DNA from: Ricordea florida | Lineage: Eukaryota > Cnidaria > Anthozoa > Corallimorpharia > Ricordeidae | Direction: 5' to 3' | Length of the DNA stretch: 64,000 nt | NCBI GenBank assembly: GCA_949710005.1 | Contig: OX453277.1 | Span: 3,866,001 to 3,930,000 of the forward strand | Part shown: piece after piece, positions 25,385-64,000 of the stretch | Position numbering within the stretch: the first letter of the stretch is position 1 | How the letters are laid out: the number at the start of each line of letters is the position of its first letter | Notes under the pieces: generated by a model | Seen by the model: only the letters and a program-made list of their open reading frames with translations | The model's database searches: none | What the model was told of the DNA's origin: nothing | Position numbers and translations under genes: made by a program

Positions 25385-25671
25385 GGGACGGACCATTAGA
25401 AAAGTGATGGGGGGGTGGGGAATTTTCAGCTTGCACGAATTTTTTTTTTCGCTCACTGCTTTTCCAGGAATTTTTTTTTTTCAGTTGAACCTCTCTGCAC
25501 GAATTTTTTTTACTACGTGTGAAAAAGTCACAATTGGACCTTCCTTCTGCATGAATTTTTTTTTTTTACCTTCTTCTTTGCATGAATTTTTTTTTTTGGC
25601 ATTTTGCCTTGCATGAATTTTTTTTGTTTTTTTCCCCACCACCCCCATCACTTTTCTAATGGTCCGTCCCT
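25385..25671. mobile_element. Harbinger-like MITE, copy 2 (287 bp)
   Basis: Same termini and T-tract interior as 19520-19828, flanked by TAA (25382-25384, 25672-25674). Its right end lies 155 bp below the ROCK stop codon, so it is probably inside or just beyond the ROCK 3' UTR. Confidence 0.88.
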
Positions 25672-25826
25672 AACGGCCCCTCGATTTTGCCCACGCCCCC
25701 TTGAATAAATAAGTCACTCGGGTGGCTTCACAGGGGATTTACATTAACGTCTAGATATACCCAACTGAAACTTTTCAAGAAAAAAAGGGAAAAAATTCTC
25801 ATACTGAATCAGGCGAGATGGGTAAG

Positions 25827-57031
<31,205 letters not shown>

Positions 57032-59520
57032 GGTGTCTGCAAGTCAAGCTATTACGATTTTTCCAACATCAGTCCACCAATTCATTCCCTCTCCACCTAA
57101 ATGCATCTACAGCAAAGCATTGGACCTGCGAACAGTCGATGCTAAGCTTGCTACATGCAGTGAGCGAACGGTTCTAACAAGCACTGTTGACATTACTTTC
57201 AAACATGGCTGAAAGTGTGAAATGGTCGCACTGAATAATAGGGGGTGTTTAGTCACGTGACTGGCGGGGGCAAACCTTCCCTTACGTTTACAAACGACAA
57301 TATGGACGTTTTCTTTTGCGTTTTCAATAAAAATATTGCCTCCGTTTCCTTTCGAAACTTTACCGTTTATGAAATGATCAGAACGAAAGCTGCTTCGTAC
57401 ATCGTGAACGCCCACTCATAACGTTTAGTAATATGTCATTTACATAATTGGTTTGTTAAGCTAAAGTGGAGTGGACCACAGCCTTTGAGTCTCTCTGACG
57501 TTTCCGCTGTATATTACGTCAGCATTTGATTTAATCGATAGAAGTTCATTCCTTCATCTATTTTATTTTACTTTCCAATGTTGTAGCAATTCGCGAACCA
57601 GTCTGTAGGATGGTAAGCGCTGTATATCAGTTGGGACTCTGTCATTGCTGTTTCTATCTTGGGTGCGGCATCTATTTTCAGACTTCTTTACCTGCCAGTG
57701 CAGCAACTGATTCCTTGTCAAACTTACTTATAACAGCAACCTTGTTAAAAATATTTTAAATATAGGCTATGTTAATCAGAGTTTGCAAACAACATCAAAT
57801 GCAGTCTCTGTTCCGTTTAGGTCTCCTTCGGATCATGTGCTGGGTGCCGATCTTTGTTCCCCATCCCATCTTGTTGAATCGTGTTTTAACCGGCCGTTGT
57901 TTACAACCAAAATCTTAAGCGGAAAATGGCCATATAAAGTAAAAAAAGATTGGTAACAGTTTCGATGTCGCCTTGTGATACAAAAATACAAGAAATAAAA
58001 AATAAGGGAAAAAATACACTAACTTTGTTAAAAGCACTTTATCTTCGCAATTGGATTGTCTCATTGTTGGGACCAGCTCGGCCTCCCTGTGTATAATGTT
58101 CTTATAAGCTGCGGATATGGCTTTCAACCCAAGGAAGTTGACATCACACCTTCACTGAGTCCTAAAGCACAACTGAAAGCGTTATCCTTCCGCCCTGTTA
58201 CATCTGTAACCATATTTTACTGTAATCGCTGAGCTCAATTTTTTAAGCCCTTTACAAAACTTTAGATATCAGTCGATTTGATTGATTCTGCACCATTTAA
58301 AAATCTGCTCAAATTTCTATTTCTGGCCAACTTACTACATTGTACCTAATAGAAAACGTCTGGAAGAAATACTGACTACATATGCGATCGCTCACTGAAC
58401 GTTATATTAATACAAAGCCTTTAATGCCGGCACCCGGCGGTGTGAAAGCATGTGCGTTTTCTCGAAAAAGGTTGACAATGGTTCTTCGTGCAGGAATAGA
58501 AATAACAATTTTATCTGTAGAGTGTAGTTAGAGGGCTTAATCGATGGTTATCACTGCCATCTACTTGAAAAACAGATTTCGGCGCGAGTGGTACATAATA
58601 GGCAATAAAATCGGCTTACTTTAAGGGCAGACGTTCCGAAAGAAAGTCGGTTAGCAAATCTACCAGTTGTTATCTGATGATGAAAAGATGAAAAGCAAAC
58701 CGAACTAATGACAAAGTTTTGTCAATGGTAAGAAAAAAACTAGAAAACGTTTTTTTCTTCTTATAATATATCGTTTTAAGATCATGATAAGAAGGTTTAA
58801 GTTCTATTATGCGAAAGGGAACACGTTTCAGAACTGGCATGACCAGCATGACATGCCACAACAGTAAATAGTACGTCGCACGGTATCTAAAATTGCTCCT
58901 TCGCCAGCTATAATGAGCTAAATTAATATTTCTCTGTTCGCCGTCTCCATATATAGAATATACTAAAGAGAGCTTGTTTCAAAAATGGCATGGGTGGTAC
59001 ATGTATAAATAGGCGAATGAAACAGAGGAGTGGGGATGCTTTTCACTCTACTTTAGGGACTCAGAAGCTGATAGAATATCGGAAAATTCACAAAAGGAAT
59101 TCTATTTTTTTTATATAGGATAAAATAGCGTCTCCAGGAAGCGCTGGCTACAGTCATACGGCCAGGCGCGGTGACATTACGTAACCCACTCCGTCAAGAG
59201 GCAGACCCCGCCTTCTCTCAGGTTTGGCTTCGTTTACTTCCGGATTTTAGACTTCCAAACTGAATAACAAGTCCCTCAGCTTAGCCAATTAAGTATTGCG
59301 TAAAATATCGGGAATAATATTCAAAAATAGTTTGGGATGATTACATCAGTAAATTGGAATCCAAGTATTTATTGTTCTTGTAAACCCCTCCTGACTGATG
59401 GAGCCATGTTTAAAACACAGACAGTCATCTGCGCACCGTCTTAAGATCGTTTCTTTTTTTTAGCATTTTTTCATGGATTAATTACGGACATCACGAGAAC
59501 ACTTCAAAGAAAGCGATGTG
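57032..59520. other. ROCK upstream region
   Basis: ROCK and the EF-hand gene are head to head, 4.2 kb apart. This part must contain the ROCK promoter and 5' UTR; no definite TATA box or coding exon is seen. Short frames at 57107-57415 and elsewhere lack domains or splice partners. Confidence 0.4.
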
Positions 59521-60175
59521 CTATCTTCTATTTCTTCAGCGAAAACTCGGAAACATCCGACTGCAGAACTGTGTAATGTCTAAATGTAACAAAAAACTGA
59601 CTGTACCATTTATGGACCTGGAGTCCATCAATAATCGACTCCTGGCTTGACACGTTTATGAAAAGCAAGAAGGAAGCCCGATTGCTCAGTACATGTATGG
59701 CCAGTATTTGAATGCTTGACCGCCGGATACCTATATCTAACTGTGACAACGGAAAAAAACTGACTGTACGTGCACGTTCATAAGGAAAAAAGCAGACCCG
59801 ATGAGTATGAATGGCTAATTGATATGTTAACAAACTGCTAAATACAAACAAAATACTTCCAATTCCGCTTCGTAACATCTGACCGCCGGCCATATAACTG
59901 GCTAAATGTAAAAAAAAGGAATGACTGTATCATTTATAGATTGGACACGTCTATGTTGAGCGAGACGAAGGCCCGATTAGTCCATCTAATAAGTCCGCTC
60001 AATTCAAAAAAGGTATTTTCAATTCCCCCTCGGAACATGTGCCGTCCAATGGCTATGTCAAAGCTGTCTATACTATGTATAGACATAAATTATATAGAAT
60101 GGTGAAACGTTTATGTTTGAAGGAAGAAGGCCGAATTAGCAAAGATACTGCAAATGTTGCTAACAACTGAGATAG
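59520..60175. repeat. Degenerate tandem array, about 160-bp units
   Basis: Three to four units with the order AAATGTAACAAAAAACTGAC, a CACGTTTATG-like block, GAAGGCCCGATTAG-like block, and GACCGCCGG. Similarity is clear but low, so the array is old. The 121-residue frame on the minus strand (59528-59893) is a by-product. Confidence 0.65.
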
Positions 60176-60306
60176 ACATAATATTTTTCTTGCCTTTTCT
60201 CCACGTTCAAACCAGGAAGTACTTCGTCTCCCGATTAGTTGACTCGCTCTGTCTCCAGGTGGTTCTTCCAGCTTTCGTTCACCTCCTAAACGCTCTTAGA
60301 AGTATC

Positions 60307-60551
60307 GGGAGGTGAAAGGGAATAATGGAATAGAAATAACGGAAAGTTTCTTTCGCAATATGGAATAATGCCATTTTGTGGGGCGGAATAACGGAATAAC
60401 GACTTTCTTTGGAATAATTATTGATTACGTCTGGAATAAGTAGATTTTTTCAAGAGAATAATAACTTCTTTTTTACAGGTATGATGGAATAATAAACACC
60501 AGGAGTAATGGGCTCATGTAAACACCTACTTATTCCACTTCACCCCCTCCC
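60307..60551. repeat. Inverted-repeat element rich in GGAATAA
   Basis: Ends GGGAGGTGAA and TTCACCCCCTCCC are imperfectly inverted. The interior is built of GGAATAA and GGAATAACG words. Confidence 0.55.
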
Positions 60552-60708
60552 ACCAGAGAATTAAGTCTTCTTTTAATCGCACCTTCATTAAGTTGATTAA
60601 AAGAAATTATGACTGGCCCCTGGACTGAGATATTGTCCATAGGTAAATTTTCTTACGCGAACATTGACTGGGAAAACGCATTAATTATTTGAGAAAGAGT
60701 ACCTAATT

Positions 60709-60924
60709 GAGGGTCTCCCAGGGGTTTTGGGGAACAAGGGAACATTGGCAAAATATCGAAGGGAACAAGGGAACATTAGGCAATTTTTGGGAACAGGGGA
60801 AAAAAATTCGAAAAATTACAAAGGGGAACAATTTACGAAAATGTGTGGGAACATGGGAACATAGGGCAATTTTGGAAGGGAACAAGAGAACAAAAATAAG
60901 GACCCTCCCCCCTAGGAGACCCTC
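60709..60924. mobile_element. MITE rich in GGGAACA words, 216 bp
   Basis: Termini GAGGGTCTCCCAGGGG and CCCCTAGGAGACCCTC-like; the interior repeats GGGAACAAGGGAACATT. Both flanks contain TAATT. It lies about 320 bp above the EF-hand start codon. Confidence 0.75.
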
Positions 60925-61207
60925 GTAATTTAAGTCACAAAATGACCAAGGCAAGTACTTCGGTTTGACTCTTGCTGACAAAAGCCTTGACGTTTCTGGA
61001 TCCTTTCCCAGGGTCCCGTTGATAACCGCTGAAACACCCCCACTCCTCCTCAACCCTTTCCCTACCTGGTTGACTCACAGTTTTTCCGACCTCTTTTCGC
61101 GGGCATTCTGCAAGCTCGTTCCCAGAGTCTTTTCGGCGTTTCTTTACCAATATGGCGCTTACCATTTTGTTCAATGCTATTTGCATACATGAAGTACTTA
61201 CGCTGAG

Positions 61208-61237
61208 ATGATGTTTTTCACTGGAGACCAATTATGA
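61208..61237 (+). promoter_or_regulatory. Short upstream ORF before the EF-hand gene
   Basis: ATGATG opens a 9-codon frame ending TGA at 61235-61237, 7 nt before the main ATG at 61245. If the transcript starts above 61208, this would be the first start met by ribosomes and could lower or time translation. The transcript start is not visible in the sequence. Confidence 0.35.
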
Positions 61238-61244
61238 CCCAATT

Positions 61245-62364
61245 ATGGGTCAGGGAAAGTCTAAAGAACGGTACCAAAATGCTGTAAAGAAACTGAGTAG
61301 TCTGGAGTTAGCAAATATAGAGGCAGTATTCAACGAGATATCCACTAAGAGAGAAGATGGAACTAGACATGTTGAACTGTCTTTGGTGAATCGCCAAGAT
61401 TTTGCCGAGAGGTTCCGACTTCCCGGTTTTATAGCGGAGCGCCTTTTCCATGCATTTGACGTAAACGAGGTAATTATGTTTGTTATATGACAAACGGCAT
61501 GTCTAAATTGATTTTTTCAACTCTGCACAGGATTTGTCGTTCATCTGGTGGATAAAATCGATGTTCAGGTCAATAAGTAAAATGCTTGAATCTCATTGGT
61601 TCTTGGCCAGGAAGAGGTGATACCATTTGTGACTTTATTTGATGTTGTTTTAAAGGAGCTCAGATAACAGCTGTAGAAACTGCTCCCATTTGTTCATTGA
61701 TATATGCTACTTATTTAGGGTTTTCATAAGCAGAATTGTGTAAATTAACAGAATATTCTGAAAGCACTCCATGTCTGAATTTAAAACGAGCTCAAGCCAT
61801 CTAAATTTGACCGGAGAATTCTTCATAGTAGCCGGAGAATTCTCCGACCTCCGATGCCTAATGAACACCCTGCTTGTTAACCAAGAGTGAGGTAATTACA
61901 GGAAATCTCAGACTGAGGCCTTGATGTATTGACCGAGCGATTAATACATCAAGGCCAAGGTCTGAGATTTCCTTGTAATGACTGAACAGATGAGGTTAAT
62001 AAGTTATTTATTATATGGCCTTTGTAACAATGTAAAAAGGAAGATGGAAGGGTTTTTCAATATCTGCTCACGTAAGAGGTCATTTGAGATCATCTTCACT
62101 GAACCAAAACACACCTGACCATACGATCAAAACCAGAAGTGACAGAAGAAACAGTTTCAGTGACAATGAGACAATTTTTGTCTATATTAAAGGAAAAAAA
62201 AAAATTGAGAAATTTTCATAATGACTGGTCATTACAAAAAAATCTTGCCCTTTTCAGTAGCCAATCAGAGAAGTGTACTATTGTAGCCATATAATAAAGT
62301 TACTATTGATGGTATTGATAGTTTTTCCAGTTCAGTTCAATCTCCAATGATAACAATAATAATT

Positions 62365-62398
<34 letters not shown>

Positions 62399-64000
62399 TT
62401 GTCATCGGAGCCCTTGGTGACAGTACCAACAGGCCTTGTAAGAGGGCTCAACGCTCTAGATCTAATGCCCTCGCTTGACATGCTGCAGAAAGCTTGCCTC
62501 CTCGGTACAGCAAGAATGATACGAAAAGTGCTTGATTCCTAGAGGGATAAAGCTAATGTGGAGTCGGTGAAATTACCCTCTGGATCTCAACTTTCCACTC
62601 AGTTGTGGACGTCTTAGCTCACGGGAAGTGATCTGACCCTCACAAACGTCCAGTGCCTGGCACTGTGTTATAAAAACAATAATAATAATAGTAATAATAA
62701 TAATAATGATAATCACCATCATCATCATCATGGTTATTGTTTTTGTCATGATAATTATCATCATCATCATTTTTTATTCTGACTTTTTTTGGTCTAATTT
62801 TGTTACTACACACATTATTTTAGATCAGTTGTTTTTACTTGATACTATTACATTAGATATTTTAAGTAATAATTGGGTACTTTACTTTCAGAGTGGTACA
62901 ATTGATCTGGAGGAATTTATTGGAGGAATAGCTCTATGTTTGCATGGAACAATCAAGGATAAGTGCAGATTGTTGTTCAACATTTTCAATCTGGTAATTA
63001 TTATTAAATTGGTTTAGCTAGTATATTTTGGGTAAGGTTATGTGAGGCAATGGTTCAAGACATGTATTGTGTCTTACATCAGTCAAGATGTTCACTGCAC
63101 TTTATTGAAACAGGTTGGTCCTAGGTTTTTACACTATACAGTGCTTCTTATTAAGCTGCAAGATGGGTAGTGTGTTGATAGTGACAAGGGAGCTATATAT
63201 TGGTTGGGAATGGGATGTGCCTGGAACAGCTTTTTCCTGTTAAATTTTGATACCTTACTTTTTTGGAAGAAAAGGTTTGTTATGACTTGCCTGTTCTTTT
63301 AAAAAATATTGCACTTTGTATTCTACAAGTGATAATGTTTAACCACCCAACATACCCAATTTTTCGGTTAGACAGTTTGTCTTGCAACTGTGTTTGATAC
63401 ATTGATCCTGACCTGTTTTTTTGGTTGTTAAATTACCATTTGATGTCTCTTATTTGAAGGCAGAAGATGGTGGTGTAAGCAGGGATGAACTGACAGCAGT
63501 TCTTCTAAGCTCACTGGAGTCTGCACAAACTATACTGGACAATGTAGAAGATCAAGAAGAGCCCAGTGAAGGGAAGGAAGGCAGAGAAGGAGGAGACTCA
63601 GACAAGTTGATTGAAACTGTCACCAGGTCTGGTTACTTAAGGGTCTCAGAGCAGCCATAATGAGTCCATAATTATGTGTGCAATATTATTATCCATTATA
63701 CAATGACCCTGAAAGTTAATTTAAGAGAGTAGTGGTTGTTAATGTTTTTGTCAAAATGCACATTATTAAAGTGAACTCAAGGGCTGATGTTTGATGAGCA
63801 CATTGGCAAAGTAAAGGGGAAAATCAGTGCTTTTGTTGTCGCCTCCAGATGGAAAGCTTCCCTTGTATAAATAGGACTCTAGTTTTGCCATAATATTTAA
63901 GTATATGCAATTGAATAAATGCCTCCTTTTTTTCTTCCTCTTGTTAGGATTGTTGGTGATGCCTTTGAGATGTCAAAAACAGAGAAACTTTCAGTCAAGG
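61245..64000 (+). CDS. EF-hand protein with myristoylation-type N-terminus, 5' part
   Basis: Exons 61245-61469, 62892-62993, 63460-63626 and 63948 to beyond 64000; all phases close. It starts MGQGKSKERYQNAVKKL: Gly2 and Ser6 fit N-myristoylation. EF-hand 1 is canonical (DVNESGTIDLEE; ligands D, N, S, T, D, E), split by intron 1 between loop positions 4 and 5. A second loop (NLAEDGGVSRDE) has Ala at position 3 and may bind Ca2+ weakly or not. Then comes an acidic stretch (EEPSEGKEGREGG). The layout (MG-S start, EF-hand-like region) resembles MEAK7/TLDC1-type and other TLDc proteins, whose TLDc domain would lie beyond the window. That family call is an inference; a calcium sensor at membranes is the safe reading. 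Confidence 0.85.
61875..62003. repeat. Foldback repeat in EF-hand gene intron 1
   Basis: Arms GGAAATCTCAGAC and complement plus CCTTGATGTATT and complement, apex GACCGAGCG. The outer arms TTAACCAAGAGTGAGG and CCTCATCTG-like also pair partly. Its apex motif is shared with the D-like hairpins in ROCK introns. Confidence 0.75.
62353..62400. repeat. (AAT)n microsatellite
   Basis: Run of AATAATAAT units in intron 1 of the EF-hand gene. A related AAT/ATC-rich tract, with long meaningless frames, is at 62670-62775. Confidence 0.9.

Noticed and set aside
25131-25436. 101-residue frame with repeated LDRG/LIEG
   Set aside because: By-product of the 17-19 bp minisatellite.
59528-59893. 121-residue minus-strand frame
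   Set aside because: It spans degenerate tandem repeat units; no domain or splice partners.

Overview
The window looks like nuclear DNA of an anthozoan cnidarian, most likely a stony coral. The basis is animal-type genes broken into many short exons by GT-AG introns, AT-rich introns full of small foldback and inverted-repeat elements, and a tRNA-derived SINE and several MITE families that I recognise from memory as common in coral assemblies. The organism is an inference; the gene calls rest on translations and on splice phases that close exactly.

Three genes are supported. (1) Positions 1 to 15,269, minus strand: the 5' part of a nuclear zinc-finger gene. It encodes one FCS-type finger, then three MYT1/L3MBTL-type C2HC fingers, each split over two exons, then a Ser/acidic region. 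It runs off the left edge through a 19-nt microexon. (2) Positions 25,827 to 57,031, minus strand: a complete Rho-associated kinase (ROCK). I reconstructed 45 coding exons (1,395 residues): AGC kinase, kinase tail, long coiled coil, Rho-binding segment, and a PH domain split by a C1 domain. (3) Positions 61,245 to 64,000, plus strand: the 5' part of an EF-hand protein with an N-myristoylation-type start, leaving the right edge.

From 15.3 to 25.8 kb I find no convincing gene; the stretch holds SINEs, two copies of a Harbinger-like MITE, a perfect 76-bp inverted repeat and a pyrimidine-rich minisatellite. From 57.0 to 61.2 kb is the head-to-head intergenic space between ROCK and the EF-hand gene, with a degenerate tandem array and two small inverted-repeat elements.

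The most interesting structure is in and around mobile elements in ROCK introns. In several cases one repeat is inserted in another and an uninterrupted relative elsewhere in the window shows the empty site. One such MITE (32,243 to 32,604) contains a 60-nt, phase-0 open exon with good splice sites, between the Rho-binding exon and the next ROCK exon. That makes it a candidate exonised-transposon cassette adding 20 residues to the kinase. ROCK links RhoA to actomyosin contractility. The zinc-finger protein is probably a chromatin or transcription factor. Nothing suggests that the three genes share a pathway.
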